Shown: positions 1 to 10,665, counted from the first letter of the stretch. The stretch: DNA of 64,000 bases from Bacteroidales bacterium (GCA_035299085.1 DATGXG010000027.1:88727-152726); one strand, 5' to 3'. Notes: generated by a model not told the origin, from the letters alone. Program-made: numbers and translations.

Positions 1-526
1 TATCTGCAGGTAAATTGGCGCCTCTTTTTTCGAAATCATGATAATATTTTTCGGTCACCCTGATTTGCTGTGAATCAAGACCAGATTCGTTTCTTTTTTC
101 ATAAACCGCTTTGATACGCTGGAAAAGTTTTTCATTCAGATAGATGTCATCCCTGTGTTTTGACATCATCGGATCAATATGCCTGGCGATTGCCTGCATC
201 TGATCATTTGTATTGGCGCTGTTAATGTTGTAAAAAACTTTCGAAACCCTGGTCAGAAGTTTGCCGGACCTGTCGTAAGCGAGAATTGTATTATTGAAAT
301 CAGGAGCGGAAGCATTATTCACAATTTTATCAATGTCTTCATTTTCCTGTTTAATGCCTTCTTCGAAACCAGGCACATAATCTGTGGTGTCAATCTTATC
401 AAATGGCGGAACCTGGAAAGGAGTCTGGTATTCCGTCAGAAATGGATTTTCGTGCATAGTCTTCTTTTTACATCCTGAAAGCAGGATCAGCAATGAGGCT
501 GCAAAGATAAATGGAATGCTTTTCAT
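1..526 (-). CDS. M3 family metallopeptidase lipoprotein (Dcp-like), N-terminal part
   Basis: The gene runs off the left edge, so only about 175 N-terminal residues are visible. It starts at the ATG at 526 with a lipoprotein signal peptide (MKSIPFIFAASLLILLSGC; lipobox LSGC), which predicts a lipid-anchored envelope protein. The following sequence (PFQVPPFDKIDTTDYVPGFE, then FYNINSANTNDQMQAI and YLNEKLFQRIKAVYEKR) matches the N-terminal helical region of bacterial M3 oligopeptidases of the dipeptidyl carboxypeptidase (Dcp) type. These are zinc enzymes that clip dipeptides from peptide C-termini. The catalytic HExxH motif lies outside the window, so activity cannot be judged. It is the first gene of a minus-strand run but is 82 bp from the next stop and probably has its own promoter. 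The family call is from sequence resemblance only. Confidence 0.85.
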   Translation of the reverse strand, partial: MKSIPFIFAASLLILLSGCKKKTMHENPFLTEYQTPFQVPPFDKIDTTDYVPGFEEGIKQENEDIDKIVNNASAPDFNNTILAYDRSGKLLTRVSKVFYNINSANTNDQMQAIARHIDPMMSKHRDDIYLNEKLFQRIKAVYEKRNESGLDSQQIRVTEKYYHDFEKRGANLPAD

Positions 527-608
527 ATTGTAATTACTTTTTGAATGTTAGGGTGAGAACAATTCGCAAAATAAGATGAAAAGCATCTAAAAAATATGAC
601 TTATGGCA

Positions 609-1511
609 TTATACCAGTTTATGTGGTTGTTCCTCTTTTACGGCATATGGAGCAGGAGGAGCTTCCCCATAGTGTTCCGTGTTGTAAACCTTTGTAAAAA
701 CACTTCCGAAAAATACAATCATGGACGAATAGGAAGTCCACAGCAGGATCAGCACAATGGATCCCGCAGCCCCATAGCCTGATGCCGGATTTGCCTTACC
801 GAAATAGAGACCAAGTGCAGTTTTTCCGAGCGTAAATAATAGAGAAGTAACGAAGGCGCCTACCCAGATTGTCCTCCACTTGATTTTTGCATCCGGAAGA
901 AATTTAAACATCAGTGCAAATAAAACGGTAATCACAGCCAGGGAGAAGATAAAATTGAGTACAGCGAAAATTACAAGTAATGAATCACTCAAATGCTGCC
1001 TTACCCAATCGCTCAGGGCTGAAAGTACAGATGATACCACCAGTGAAATTAGCAGCAGGAAAGCGATTGACAATACAAGGCCAAATGAAAAAAAACGGAC
1101 TCTCAGGTAGGTAAGAATTCCCGATTTCTTTGTGTCTGCCTTAACATTCCAGATATTATTCAGTGATTTTTGAAGTGCTGAAAAAACGGCTGTTGCACCC
1201 ACAAGGATTGAGATAATTCCGATAATCGTTGCCCAGATAGAATCTTTGCTCTGCGAAGCACTGGCCATCATCTGCTGCACCTGTTTGGCAGTATCCTCGC
1301 CCATGGCGCCTGATATTTGTTTCTGCACCTGGCCGGTAACTGCCTCATGTCCGAAAAAGTATCCGGCCACTGTAACAACAACAACCAGCAGACCCGGCAA
1401 TGCAAAAATCGCATAATATGCAATTACAGCTCCTTCACGAAACGGATCAAGATCCATCCATGTCTTAAACGTCTTTTTAAATATTGCGCCTAAACCTTTA
1501 AATATCGACAT
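609..1511 (-). CDS. YihY/virulence factor BrkB family membrane protein
   Basis: A 300-residue integral membrane protein of the YihY/BrkB family (once mis-named RNase BN). The family has about six transmembrane segments and no settled function; some members are linked to envelope or ion homeostasis. The family opening is visible as TWMDLDPFREGAVIAYYAIFALPG, followed by hydrophobic segments near residues 30-55, 95-120, 140-165, 175-205, 215-235 and 245-275. The C-terminal segment GSVFTKVYNTEHYGEAP is also typical. The open frame extends further upstream, but I chose the ATG at 1511: it has a good GGAGAG ribosome site eight to ten bases ahead, and the longer form would run into the preceding gene. 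That gene ends 4 bp before this start, so the two are probably co-transcribed. Confidence 0.88.
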   Translation of the reverse strand: MSIFKGLGAIFKKTFKTWMDLDPFREGAVIAYYAIFALPGLLVVVVTVAGYFFGHEAVTGQVQKQISGAMGEDTAKQVQQMMASASQSKDSIWATIIGIISILVGATAVFSALQKSLNNIWNVKADTKKSGILTYLRVRFFSFGLVLSIAFLLLISLVVSSVLSALSDWVRQHLSDSLLVIFAVLNFIFSLAVITVLFALMFKFLPDAKIKWRTIWVGAFVTSLLFTLGKTALGLYFGKANPASGYGAAGSIVLILLWTSYSSMIVFFGSVFTKVYNTEHYGEAPPAPYAVKEEQPHKLV

Positions 1512-1515
1512 AACT

Positions 1516-2076
1516 TTATAGTTTCTCTCCTTTAACGCCATCAGCAGGCATACTTTTACCAAAATACGGATTATGGTTATCGCCATTCTCACTGATCCAG
1601 AATGCGCCTTTGCCGTCATTAAACATCGGGCAATTCAATTTATACAAACTATCAGAATATTTGTCCGATTTAAACAGGTCATAAATATCCCTGCTCAGAA
1701 AATCGAAATGTTCCCGCTGGTGCGCTATGTTCCCTTTGCTTTTTCCAATATGCTCCGCATGCTCTGAAGCATCATCAAGGATTTCGCCATTTGATTTATC
1801 AGAGGATTTTGCTTTATATTCCATAAGAACACTTTGTAGCTTATCACCGGCCTTTGCGGCGCCTGCATCGTTGTCCTCACCTAATGAATTTTTCAGAAGC
1901 AAATAATTCTCTGCAATAACATCTAATGAAACCACACCCATGGTTGTATTCCTCAATGAGTCAGGTGTCTTCACGGTATCCTGGTTGTCGGGATGATTTT
2001 CCGGGCTTTGTTTATTCATATTGCATGAAGTGAATAGCTGCGCCAGCAGGAAAACCGGAACAATGTAGTTTTTCAT
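1516..2076 (-). CDS. DUF3347 domain lipoprotein
   Basis: A 186-residue predicted lipoprotein. The start at 2076 gives MKNYIVPVFLLAQLFTSCNM, with a Cys after FTS as the likely lipid anchor; the open frame upstream adds a non-signal-like N-terminus and was rejected. The mature part carries a DUF3347 domain: a helical stretch (DVIAENYLLLKNSLGEDNDA), then HFDFLSRDIYDLFKS, then the hallmark CPMFNDGKGAFWISE and NPYFGKSM near the C-terminus. In related proteins the Cys/Met/His residues here and the frequent fusion to CusB-type efflux adaptors suggest copper or silver binding; that role is inferred for this copy. The usual Cys after the GKSM motif is absent (the sequence reads PADGVKG). It ends 4 bp before the BrkB-family gene. 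Confidence 0.82.
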   Translation of the reverse strand: MKNYIVPVFLLAQLFTSCNMNKQSPENHPDNQDTVKTPDSLRNTTMGVVSLDVIAENYLLLKNSLGEDNDAGAAKAGDKLQSVLMEYKAKSSDKSNGEILDDASEHAEHIGKSKGNIAHQREHFDFLSRDIYDLFKSDKYSDSLYKLNCPMFNDGKGAFWISENGDNHNPYFGKSMPADGVKGEKL

Positions 2077-2251
2077 GACCAGAAGTATTTGGTTTACAGA
2101 TAATACAAATAAACATCTAAATTGTTCGGATTGGCAGGCGTGTCCGCATACCCATTTTACGGTATGCGAAATACCGCTTTGATGTGATTTCATATAACCG
2201 GTATAGCCTGTATTTTTGCATTGAATACATGTAATTTTAACACAAAGAGAG

Positions 2252-2716
2252 ATGGTACTTAATAAAACTTATGCAATCTGTCCTGTATCGGCAACAACGA
2301 TCAATGAAAAAACGGCAAGGCTGAACGGAGGTTTTACCCTGCTGTTACTTATCATATTCGCAATGACTCAAAACCTCATCCCGGTTGTCTTCCTGGCTTC
2401 CGACTTTTTACTGAGATCATTGCAGCTTTCCAGATACAGTCTTCTGACCTATTTATCCAAAGGAATATCACGCCTTTTACTGCTCGATAAAAAAATGATC
2501 AATGCGGGTCCGAAAATATTTGCTGCACGGGTAGGACTGATATTTAGCATAGGCATACTGATAGCCGGGATAGCCGGGTTACCATCACTTTCTTTAAGCC
2601 TTGCCGCAATCCTTGGATTGTTTTCATTCCTTGAATCCGCTTTGGGCATTTGTGTTGCCTGTATGATTTATCCCTGGCTATACAGGATCCTGTATAAAAT
2701 CAATTACACGGTTTAA
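2252..2716 (+). CDS. DUF4395 family membrane protein
   Basis: A 154-residue membrane protein of unknown function. The motif CPVSATTINEKTARLNGGF near the N-terminus followed by hydrophobic segments (about residues 28-52, 93-115 and 120-148) is the pattern of DUF4395. The family motif is usually CPVxxxxINExxARxxA. Some family members sit next to sulfur-transfer or thioredoxin-like genes, but no such neighbour is present here. It lies divergent from the DUF3347 lipoprotein gene across a 175-bp gap and convergent with kdpE, whose stop codon directly abuts this gene's stop. I see no clear -7/-33 promoter in the gap. Confidence 0.75.
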   Translation: MVLNKTYAICPVSATTINEKTARLNGGFTLLLLIIFAMTQNLIPVVFLASDFLLRSLQLSRYSLLTYLSKGISRLLLLDKKMINAGPKIFAARVGLIFSIGILIAGIAGLPSLSLSLAAILGLFSFLESALGICVACMIYPWLYRILYKINYTV

Positions 2717-3394
2717 TTAAGAAGCAAACCGGTATCCAATCCCTGATTCGGTGATAAGTAAAACCGGATGTGACGGATCATCTTCGATTTTCTTTCTTAA
2801 TTGAGCCACAAATACCCGCAGATATTGTGTTTGCTCAAGATAAGTATGACCCCATATTTCCCTTAGGATATACTGATGTGTAAGGACCCTACCTGCATTC
2901 CGGGCTAAAAGACATAATAAATTAAATTCTGTATTTGTCAGCTTTAAATTGATGCCTTTCTTTTTTACAACAAAGTCCGGAATATTTATTTCAAGATTTC
3001 CAAAAGAGAAATTCTCTGCACGCTCCTCTGAATTTTTTTGCCGTAATGCAGAACGGATCCTTGCAAGTAATTCCCTGCTTCGGAAGGGCTTTGTCAGATA
3101 ATCATTTGCACCATGATCAAGAGCGTTCACCACATCCTCTTCAGCGTTCCTGACAGATAAAATGATTATTGGTCTATTATACCATGTTCTGAGTTTTTTT
3201 AGAATTTCAAGACCATCTGAATCAGGAAGTCCGAGATCAAGGAGAATGGCTGAGGGCTGATAATTGGCAGCAGCTATTAACCCTTCCCTGCCATCACCGG
3301 CCTTAAATATCTTATATCCGTTTGAAGACAATGTAATATCCAGGAGATGTCTGATTTGGATTTCATCATCGATTATGAGGAGCGAGTTTTCCAT
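2717..3394 (-). CDS. kdpE: KdpE response regulator (OmpR family)
   Basis: A 225-residue two-component response regulator. The N-terminal receiver domain (about 1-118) has acidic residues DD at 9-10, the phospho-acceptor Asp53 in LLDLGLPDSDG and a conserved Lys in YLTKPF. The C-terminal winged-helix domain (about 128-223) has the OmpR-type end QLRKKIEDDP...LLITESGIGYRF. Position settles the identity: it is the last gene of kdpFABCDE, 21 bp after kdpD. In this system KdpE phosphorylated by KdpD activates the kdp promoter during potassium limitation. A candidate binding site is the tandem repeat at 10959-10980. Complete, no oddities. Confidence 0.95.
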   Translation of the reverse strand: MENSLLIIDDEIQIRHLLDITLSSNGYKIFKAGDGREGLIAAANYQPSAILLDLGLPDSDGLEILKKLRTWYNRPIIILSVRNAEEDVVNALDHGANDYLTKPFRSRELLARIRSALRQKNSEERAENFSFGNLEINIPDFVVKKKGINLKLTNTEFNLLCLLARNAGRVLTHQYILREIWGHTYLEQTQYLRVFVAQLRKKIEDDPSHPVLLITESGIGYRFAS

Positions 3395-3415
3395 CAGATA
3401 TATGTCTTTTAAAGA

Positions 3416-6097
3416 TCATTCACCTTTTTCATTCAAGGTCAATTCCGAGGCCTTTACGGGCATAACAATTGTAAATACAGCCCCCCCGTTTTGCCGGTTT
3501 GAGGCTTTAACGGTTCCGTTATGCGCTTCCACAAATCCTTTTACTATTGATAGTCCAAGTCCGGTTCCGCCGGCTTTTGCATTCTTTCCCCGGTAAAACT
3601 TATCGAATAACGACTGTACATCATCATTTAAAAATCCATTGCCTCTGTCCATGACCTGTATGGTAAGGTAACCATTGTCATAAAAAAACTTCAACCGGAT
3701 ATTTGTATCGGGTGGAGAATTCTGAATGGAATTAAGAATCAGATTGTATAATACCTGTTCAATTAAACCGAAATCTATATAAACAAGTGGAGTATTCTCA
3801 GGTATCACTACATAAAAATGATAATTCGACAATTCCTTTTTCAAAGAAGAAGTCACCTTTACCGCAAGGTCATGGACATCACACCAGTCCAGCCGTACTG
3901 TAATTCTTCCGGATTCAAGCCGGGACATATTGAGCAGGTTTTCAATCAAACGATTCAACCTGAGCGATGCGGTATTTATTTCATTCAGCAGTTTTATCTG
4001 TGTTTCTCTTGGGTAGGTATCTGTAAGCAGTTCATCCGATGCACCCAGAATAGTGGCAACTGGTATTCGCAATTCATGCGAAATACTGCTGAAGAGTGTT
4101 TTATACAGTTTATCCGATTCATTTAAAACAAATGCTTTTTTTGCTGCCTCTCTAAGAAACTCCCTTTCAAATTTCCCTGATATTTGGGAAATTACTCCTT
4201 CCCAAAATAGTTTTTCCCCCTGTGTGAAAGCGACATGAAGTTTTATCGCTATAACGCCTATAATTCCACTGGTACCCCTGAGCGGATAAAATGTAAATTC
4301 TGTTGATGGCAAAGTATCAGTGAACTTTCCCGCAACCAATGAATGCTTGAAAACCCATGAAGCAATAGTCTTGTCATTTTCAGTAAGAGAAACTTCACCC
4401 GGATTGAGAGAACCGGAAGAAAGCTGATTAAATTCATCCTTAAGCAAGATTATACAATCGAGTTTAAAATAGCTTTGGATGGACTGTACAGCAATATTTA
4501 AAACTTCATCTATTCCTGTGGCGCTTCCCAGTTCCCTGGTTAATTGGTAAAGAGCATGGGTTCTTTCCTCCCTGATTCTGACTTTCTTTTCCTGTAAACG
4601 GACCCTGGAAGTTAGAATTCCATTTAACAGGGCTATGATAAAGAACATAATAAGCATAAGGACATCCACCGGTTTATCAATATGCAGCGTAAACGGAGGC
4701 GGAATAAAAAGAAAATCCCAAATAGCGGCACTAAGTGTGGCTGCCAGCAGAATGGGTCCAACACCGTAAAAAACAGCCAGCAGCGAAACCAGAAAAAGCA
4801 ATATAAATGAAACAACCTGGTATCCTAAAAAATCTTTCACCAGATAGCATATTGCTGAAGCTGTTATAACTATTGCCAGTGTTATAAAATACTGGTTAAC
4901 ACTGGGCGTAAAGGCAGGAAGTGTGAGACGATCTTTAAATTTGTCCTTTGATGCCCGGTCAGATCCAAGAATATACACATCTATATTACCACTGTATTTA
5001 ATCAGCTTATTAACAAAACTTCCCAGACGGAACATGGAATACACATTACGGACACGAGGTTTGCCCACAATGATATGAGTAATATTTTCTTTGATAGAAA
5101 AATCCACAATTGCTTTAACCCTGTCGTAATTGGTAATAATCCGGAAGTTTATTCCCAATTGCCGGGCCAGATTAATATTTTTATCAAGTTGTTCACGCTC
5201 TTTATCGGTTAGTTGATGAGAAGTTTCAACATAAACGGCCTGTATGCCGGCTCCCATTGAGTAAGATAAATTCTTGGCCCATCTTAACAACCGGGTTGAC
5301 TGAATATTAAAATCGACTGCAACAAGCAAACTCATTCTGGATTTCCACGGGCCCCGGATCCGTTTTTCATGCATATAATCGTGAAGCTGCTTATCTACAC
5401 GATCTGCGACCAGCCGGAGTGCCATTTCCCTGAGTGCCGTAATATTGCCCTTCCTGAAAAAATTGGTTATTGCTTCTTTTGATCTTTCGTATGTATATAC
5501 TTTCCCTTCATTTAATCTTTGTATGAGTTCATCAGGGGTGAGATCCACTAATTCTACTTCATCGGCATTTTCAAAGACTTCATCCGGAAGTGTTTCTCTC
5601 ACTATGATTCCGGTTATTTGTGCCACTGTATCTGACCGGCTTTCCAAATGCTGCACATTCAGCGTTGTGTAAACGCTGATACCTGATTCGAGAAGCTCCT
5701 GAACATCCTGAAAACGTTTTGAATGCCGGCTTCCCGGGGCATTGGAATGAGCAAGTTCATCAACTATGGCTATCTGAGGACTACGGGCAATGATACTGTC
5801 GGTGTCCATTTCCTCAAGAGTGGCATCTTTATACGTATATAATTTTCTGGGAATCTGTTCAAAGCCATCGAGTAATTCCTCTGTCTCTTTTCTTTTATGT
5901 GTTTCAATATACCCGATAACGATGTCAAGGCCTTTAAACTTTTCAGCATGGGCTGCCTGAAGCATTGTATAGGTTTTGCCCACTCCGGCGCACATACCGA
6001 AAAAAATTTTTAACTTTCCTCGTTTGTTCCGGTCCTCTTCTTCTTTTATTTGTGCAAGCAGCTCATCCGGATCAGGCCGTAATTCTTCTGGAACCAT
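3416..6097 (-). CDS. kdpD: KdpD potassium/turgor sensor histidine kinase
   Basis: An 893-residue sensor kinase with the full KdpD layout. The N-terminal KdpD domain (about 20-230) carries a Walker A motif GMCAGVGKT at 34-42 and a Walker B-like IAIVDELAHSN. It is followed by a universal-stress-protein-like domain (about 250-370), four membrane segments (about 400-505), a GAF-like region (525-650), a HisKA domain with the phospho-His in SSISHELRIPVA, and a HATPase domain with NSIQNSP, DRGNGF and GGTGLGLSIVKG. In this family the kinase responds to low potassium and osmotic conditions and phosphorylates KdpE. It sits 5 bp after kdpC. The full N-terminal domain is present, unlike some truncated KdpD proteins of other phyla. 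Confidence 0.96.
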   Translation of the reverse strand: MVPEELRPDPDELLAQIKEEEDRNKRGKLKIFFGMCAGVGKTYTMLQAAHAEKFKGLDIVIGYIETHKRKETEELLDGFEQIPRKLYTYKDATLEEMDTDSIIARSPQIAIVDELAHSNAPGSRHSKRFQDVQELLESGISVYTTLNVQHLESRSDTVAQITGIIVRETLPDEVFENADEVELVDLTPDELIQRLNEGKVYTYERSKEAITNFFRKGNITALREMALRLVADRVDKQLHDYMHEKRIRGPWKSRMSLLVAVDFNIQSTRLLRWAKNLSYSMGAGIQAVYVETSHQLTDKEREQLDKNINLARQLGINFRIITNYDRVKAIVDFSIKENITHIIVGKPRVRNVYSMFRLGSFVNKLIKYSGNIDVYILGSDRASKDKFKDRLTLPAFTPSVNQYFITLAIVITASAICYLVKDFLGYQVVSFILLFLVSLLAVFYGVGPILLAATLSAAIWDFLFIPPPFTLHIDKPVDVLMLIMFFIIALLNGILTSRVRLQEKKVRIREERTHALYQLTRELGSATGIDEVLNIAVQSIQSYFKLDCIILLKDEFNQLSSGSLNPGEVSLTENDKTIASWVFKHSLVAGKFTDTLPSTEFTFYPLRGTSGIIGVIAIKLHVAFTQGEKLFWEGVISQISGKFEREFLREAAKKAFVLNESDKLYKTLFSSISHELRIPVATILGASDELLTDTYPRETQIKLLNEINTASLRLNRLIENLLNMSRLESGRITVRLDWCDVHDLAVKVTSSLKKELSNYHFYVVIPENTPLVYIDFGLIEQVLYNLILNSIQNSPPDTNIRLKFFYDNGYLTIQVMDRGNGFLNDDVQSLFDKFYRGKNAKAGGTGLGLSIVKGFVEAHNGTVKASNRQNGGAVFTIVMPVKASELTLNEKGE

Positions 6098-6102
6098 AAT
6101 TT

Positions 6103-6675
6103 CTATCTGATACTGTCAATTGATAAATTTAGTTCAAATACATTTATTCTGGGTTCACCAAATACTAAATATTGAGGTTTCTTTGATAGACCGGATATTA
6201 TTTGCATCATTTGTTTTTTTTGTCTGTTGGTATATGATCGTGAAAAAGCAACCCGATCAGCCTGGGCTAATGCGGCCTTAGGAGATATTTCAGGATCAAG
6301 ACCGCTTGCTGAAGCAAAGATCATTTCAGCAGGAATATCAATATTTCCAACCTGATTCGTCGCATTTAACCAGAGAGCACGTCGTTCGCTTACAAGATTC
6401 TTCAGTTTATCACTTGAAGGCCCAAAGTTTGATCCGGATGATGGCAAGGGATTGTACTTAATTGCCGATGGTCGTGACCAGAAATATATACTGCTGTCAA
6501 ACTGTTGTCCGATCAATTCAGAACCAATAAGTGTATTTCCTTTAAAAATAAGACTTCCGTTAGCTTTATGATGAAATAACAGTTGAGAAATACCTGTCAT
6601 TGTTAACGGATATACAACTCCCGTCAGTAAGATCATAAATAGTAAAACCTTTATAGAAACAATTGTTGTCTTCAT
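6103..6675 (-). CDS. kdpC: KdpC subunit of the potassium-transporting ATPase
   Basis: A 190-residue subunit with one N-terminal membrane helix (about 7-28, KVLLFMILLTGVVYPLTMTG) and a periplasmic domain. Family motifs are visible: GSELIGQQFDSSIYFWSRPSA, SSGSNFGPSS, and ASASGLDPEISPKAALAQADRVA. KdpC joins KdpA and KdpB in the high-affinity Kdp pump and is thought to help assembly or potassium capture. It lies 16 bp downstream of kdpB and 5 bp upstream of kdpD, so it is within one transcription unit. Length is normal for the family. Confidence 0.95.
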   Translation of the reverse strand: MKTTIVSIKVLLFMILLTGVVYPLTMTGISQLLFHHKANGSLIFKGNTLIGSELIGQQFDSSIYFWSRPSAIKYNPLPSSGSNFGPSSDKLKNLVSERRALWLNATNQVGNIDIPAEMIFASASGLDPEISPKAALAQADRVAFSRSYTNRQKKQMMQIISGLSKKPQYLVFGEPRINVFELNLSIDSIR

Positions 6676-6691
6676 TTGCTGAATATTAGAA

Positions 6692-8779
6692 TCAAACCAG
6701 GTGTAGATTTACAATAAGCATATCAATCAATTTTATTCCGATAAAAGGGATGATAACACCTCCTACTCCATAGATAATAATATTCAAAGCCAGAACCCGG
6801 GTTGCAGATATGGGTCTGTACTTAACTCCTTTAAGTGCAAGCGGAATAAGAGCGACAATTACCAGCGCATTGAATATGACGGCACTCAGAACGGCACTTT
6901 CCGGTGTACTGAGTTTCATAATATTCAGTGAACTCAAAGGAGAAATGCCCCGGGCAGTAACATAAATGGAAGTAGTAATAGCAGGTATAATTGCAAAATA
7001 TTTAGCTACATCGTTCGCAATGCTGAAAGTAGTCAGGGCACCCCTTGTCATAAGCAATTGCTTTCCGGTCTCCACTACTTCAATTAACTTAGTAGGATTG
7101 CTGTCCAGATCTACCATATTGCCTGCTTCACGGGCAGCCTGGGTTCCGGTATTCATTGCCAGTCCTACATCAGCCTGTGCCAGGGCAGGTGCGTCATTAG
7201 TACCATCTCCGATCATCCCCACAAGGTGACCATTGTTCTGCTCTTCTCTGATTCGGTTAAGTTTATCCTCTGGTTTTGCTTCAGCCATGAAATCATCAAC
7301 TCCTGCTTCAGCAGCGATTGCGGCAGCAGTTTTGGGATTATCCCCGGTTATCATAACCGTACGGATGCCCATTTTTCTGAGCTGTCCAAAGCGTTGCCTG
7401 ATACCTCCTTTCACGACATCCTTTAAATGTATTACGCCAAGAATTCTGTCGTTTTCTACCACAACCAGAGGAGTTGCGCCCTGCCCTGCCAGTTTGTCTA
7501 CTATATCCTCTACGGCCTGAGGACAAAACCCATTATGACTTTCAGCAAATTTTTTAATAGTGTCCGCTGCTCCTTTTCGAATACTCCGTATCTCACCGTT
7601 TTTATTTATATCTACCCCACTCATGCGTGATTGTGCAGTAAAGGGAATGAATTTTGCCGAATCAGGATTCAGCTCTCTGCCACGAATATTGAACTTTTCC
7701 TTGGCAAGTACTACAATGGATCGACCTTCGGGAGTTTCATCAGCAAGGGATGCCAGTTGTGCGGCATCTGCAAGTCGTTCAACATTTATGCCATCTGCAG
7801 GTATAAATTCAGTTGCCATGCGGTTTCCAAGGGTGATTGTACCGGTCTTATCAAGCAATAACACATCGGTATCACCTGCAGCCTCAATAGCTTTTCCACT
7901 CATAGCTATAACATTCTTTCTCAATAATCTGTCCATTCCGCTAATACCAATAGCACTAAGTAATCCCCCGATTGTTGTAGGTATGAGGCATACCAGCAAT
8001 GAAATAAGAACAGGAAGTGTAAGGTTTTCCTGATTGACTGAATCTGATGCTTTAAGACTGTATCCATAGAAAGCAGGCATGGCAACAACCACCAACAAAA
8101 AAACGAGTGTTAAACCGGATAATAAAATAGTAAGCGCAATTTCATTTGGTGTCTTCTGTCGTTTCGCCCCCTCAACAAGTGCAATCATCCGGTCAATAAA
8201 AGAATTTCCGGGTTCTGAAATTACTTTGATTTTAATCTGGTCGCTTATAACCCGCGTTCCTCCTGTAACCGCACACCTGTCACCTCCGCTTTCCCGTATG
8301 ACTGGTGCAGATTCTCCCGTAATAGCCGATTCATCCACACTCGCTATTCCTTCAATTACATCTCCGTCGGCTGGAATTATATCTCCTGCAGTACATAATA
8401 CAATATCTCCTTTTTTAAGATCAGTAGCCTGAATTAACTCTTCTCGCTTGTTCACTAATCGCCTGGCCCGTGTTTGAACTTTGCTTTTCCTCAGACTTTC
8501 AGCCTGTGCCTTCCCCCTTCCCTCTGCAATAGCTTCAGCAAAATTTGCAAAGAGAACTGTGAACCATAACCAAAGCATAATCTGGAAATTGAATGATGAA
8601 AACAATCCCAGGATCAAATCCCTGAAAAAAATAAAGGTTGTGATTGCTGCACCAACTGCAACAATGAATATAACAGGATTTTTTGCAAGCGTTACAGGAT
8701 TCAGTTTCAACAGTGAATTTCTTACTGATTTCACTATTATTTTACCTGTAAAAAGTTTTATTTCAGTTTTATTTTCCAT
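6692..8779 (-). CDS. kdpB: KdpB catalytic P-type ATPase subunit
   Basis: A 695-residue P-type ATPase that drives potassium uptake by the Kdp complex. The phosphorylation motif DKTGT begins at Asp310; the actuator loop TGES is at about 154-157 (the Ser that is inhibited by phosphorylation in E. coli is kept); the hinge is [19 protein letters not shown]. Membrane helices flank these domains, and the P-type-specific [13 protein letters not shown] is present. The ATG at 8779 was chosen; an in-frame TTG two codons upstream is possible. The gap to kdpA is only 7 bp, so translation may be coupled. Family and length are fully normal. Confidence 0.97.
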   Translation of the reverse strand: MENKTEIKLFTGKIIVKSVRNSLLKLNPVTLAKNPVIFIVAVGAAITTFIFFRDLILGLFSSFNFQIMLWLWFTVLFANFAEAIAEGRGKAQAESLRKSKVQTRARRLVNKREELIQATDLKKGDIVLCTAGDIIPADGDVIEGIASVDESAITGESAPVIRESGGDRCAVTGGTRVISDQIKIKVISEPGNSFIDRMIALVEGAKRQKTPNEIALTILLSGLTLVFLLVVVAMPAFYGYSLKASDSVNQENLTLPVLISLLVCLIPTTIGGLLSAIGISGMDRLLRKNVIAMSGKAIEAAGDTDVLLLDKTGTITLGNRMATEFIPADGINVERLADAAQLASLADETPEGRSIVVLAKEKFNIRGRELNPDSAKFIPFTAQSRMSGVDINKNGEIRSIRKGAADTIKKFAESHNGFCPQAVEDIVDKLAGQGATPLVVVENDRILGVIHLKDVVKGGIRQRFGQLRKMGIRTVMITGDNPKTAAAIAAEAGVDDFMAEAKPEDKLNRIREEQNNGHLVGMIGDGTNDAPALAQADVGLAMNTGTQAAREAGNMVDLDSNPTKLIEVVETGKQLLMTRGALTTFSIANDVAKYFAIIPAITTSIYVTARGISPLSSLNIMKLSTPESAVLSAVIFNALVIVALIPLALKGVKYRPISATRVLALNIIIYGVGGVIIPFIGIKLIDMLIVNLHLV

Positions 8780-8786
8780 ATACAAA

Positions 8787-10472
8787 TTAAAAAGTCACGC
8801 CGGAATTCATAAGAAGATGCTCGGCAATAGGACCTAATGCCAGCGGAGGAAAGAATGTAAGACCACCAACAATGAGAATAATGCCGATCAGGAGCGCTGC
8901 AAATAGCCAGTTGTCAGTGCGAAAAGTACCTGTTGAGACGGGTGTAATCTTCTTCTTTGTCATACTGCCTGCTATTGCCAGAACCGGTACTATTATTCCA
9001 TATCTTCCGATGAGCATACCGAAAGCAAGCATCAGATTATAAAAAACAGTATTAGTATTAAGTCCGGCAAATGCGCTGCCATTGTTACCAGCAGCCGAAC
9101 TAAAAGCATATAGAATTTCTGATAATCCGTGGGGGCCTGCGTTATTTAAACCGGCTATTCCAGGCTTCACTGTAACCGCAATGGCCGAAAAGAGTTTAAT
9201 CACAATATTGGGAGCCAGTACAGCCAGGATAGCCATTTTCATTTCAAAAGCTTCAATCTTTTTCCCAAGATATTCCGGTGTTCGTCCTACCATTAATCCG
9301 GCGATAAATACGGTGAGCAAAATAAAAATGATCATACCATACAGACCTGAACCCACCCCGCCAAATATTACCTCGCCGAGCATTATGTTAAATATAGCCA
9401 CCAGGCCCGAAACCGGAGAAATACTATCATGCATTGAATTAACAGAACCGTTGGATGTAGCCGTTGTGGTCACTGACCATAAAATACTGTTAAATATCCC
9501 GAACCGGGTTTCTTTTCCTTCCATCGATCCGGCAACATTCATAGCATGGTTAAATGCGTATTCCGCCCTTAATGAAATGGCCACACCCACGGAAAACAAC
9601 AGCAGCATGACAATAAAAATAGTCCAGGCCTGTCTCTTCGATTTCATATAGTGAGCATAGGTAAATACAAGACTGGCAGACACAATAATTATTGAAAAAA
9701 GCTCAAGAAAATTGCTGAAGGGAGTAGGATTTTCGAATGGATGTGCGCTGTTAGTACTAAAAAAACCTCCGCCATTGGTGCCGATTTGTTTGATGGCTAT
9801 CTGTGATGCAGCAGGCCCCATAGGGATAACCTGAGAAGCCCCTTCAAGAGTTCTGGCTTCAGCATATCCTGAAAAATTCTGAATGACACCCTGACCCACA
9901 AGTAAAACGGTCAATATCATTGACAGAGGAAGAAGCACGTATAATACAGTGCGGTTAATATCCACCCAAAAATTACCAAGATTCCCCTCCGTTTTTGATG
10001 TAAGTCCCCTCATAAGAGCTAAAAGAACAGCAATTCCTGTGGCAGCACTTACAAAATTCTGAACCGTCACGCCTAACATTTGTACCAGATAACTGATCGT
10101 TATCTCACCGCCGTAGGACTGCCAATTCGTATTGGTAGTAAAACTGACAGAGGTATTAAAAGCTAAGTGCCACGGCACGTTAGTAAGATTTGCAGGATTC
10201 AGAGGTAAAAATTTCTGGAGAATTTGAATGAGAAAAAGAAAAGTGAGGCCTGCTGCATTGAATAGCAGCACAGAAAACAAATATTCCTTCCATCCCATTT
10301 CAACTTTCTTATCGATACCCAAAAACCGGTAGCTGAAATTTTCCACACGGCCTAAAATTCGTTTCATAAAATGATGATCGCCGGTAAATACCTTAAACAT
10401 GTATCGGCCAAAAATGGGAGAAAGTAAAATTAAAGCCATGAAAAAAACGATCAACTCAATTACATTATTCAT
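8787..10472 (-). CDS. kdpA: KdpA potassium channel-like subunit
   Basis: A 561-residue integral membrane protein of the superfamily of potassium transporters; it forms the ion entry of the Kdp pump. About ten membrane segments are visible. Selectivity-loop motifs include [33 protein letters not shown] and the later [26 protein letters not shown]. The ATG at 10472 lies 18 bp after the kdpF stop. The order kdpF-A-B-C is the standard one. Confidence 0.97.
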   Translation of the reverse strand: MNNVIELIVFFMALILLSPIFGRYMFKVFTGDHHFMKRILGRVENFSYRFLGIDKKVEMGWKEYLFSVLLFNAAGLTFLFLIQILQKFLPLNPANLTNVPWHLAFNTSVSFTTNTNWQSYGGEITISYLVQMLGVTVQNFVSAATGIAVLLALMRGLTSKTEGNLGNFWVDINRTVLYVLLPLSMILTVLLVGQGVIQNFSGYAEARTLEGASQVIPMGPAASQIAIKQIGTNGGGFFSTNSAHPFENPTPFSNFLELFSIIIVSASLVFTYAHYMKSKRQAWTIFIVMLLLFSVGVAISLRAEYAFNHAMNVAGSMEGKETRFGIFNSILWSVTTTATSNGSVNSMHDSISPVSGLVAIFNIMLGEVIFGGVGSGLYGMIIFILLTVFIAGLMVGRTPEYLGKKIEAFEMKMAILAVLAPNIVIKLFSAIAVTVKPGIAGLNNAGPHGLSEILYAFSSAAGNNGSAFAGLNTNTVFYNLMLAFGMLIGRYGIIVPVLAIAGSMTKKKITPVSTGTFRTDNWLFAALLIGIILIVGGLTFFPPLALGPIAEHLLMNSGVTF

Positions 10473-10490
10473 AACAGCTTAATTATTTTA

Positions 10491-10643
10491 TTAAAATTTT
10501 TCGGGTTTAACGATAGTATATATGAGATAGCATAGCAGTAGAATAGCAATTACCCCCCCAAAAAGATACCCGGTTCCGTTAACTCTTGTATTAATAAAAA
10601 GCATAAGGAACGGAGAATTCATTAAAACAGGTTTTTGCTTCAT
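10491..10643 (-). CDS. kdpF: KdpF small membrane subunit
   Basis: A 50-codon reading frame just upstream of kdpA, too short for most gene finders. Its second half, GYLFGGVIAILLLCYLIYTI followed by VKPEKF at the C-terminus, is the KdpF signature: one membrane helix ending in a short basic tail with KPE. KdpF is a stabilising peptide of the KdpFABC complex. Known KdpF proteins are about 25-30 residues, so the first 20-25 residues here (MKQKPVLMNSPFLMLFINTR) may be an extension. Internal starts at residues 8 and 14 are alternatives. The position, first in kdpFABC, supports the call strongly; only the start is uncertain. Confidence 0.88.
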   Translation of the reverse strand: MKQKPVLMNSPFLMLFINTRVNGTGYLFGGVIAILLLCYLIYTIVKPEKF

Positions 10644-10665
10644 AAATTTTTGAGTTAGATATTAT

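Noticed and set aside
179..478. Plus-strand frame of 99 codons
   Set aside because: It lies antisense to the M3 peptidase gene, whose lipoprotein signal and family motifs are clear.
9082..9651. Plus-strand frame of 189 codons
   Set aside because: It is antisense to kdpA, which is certain.
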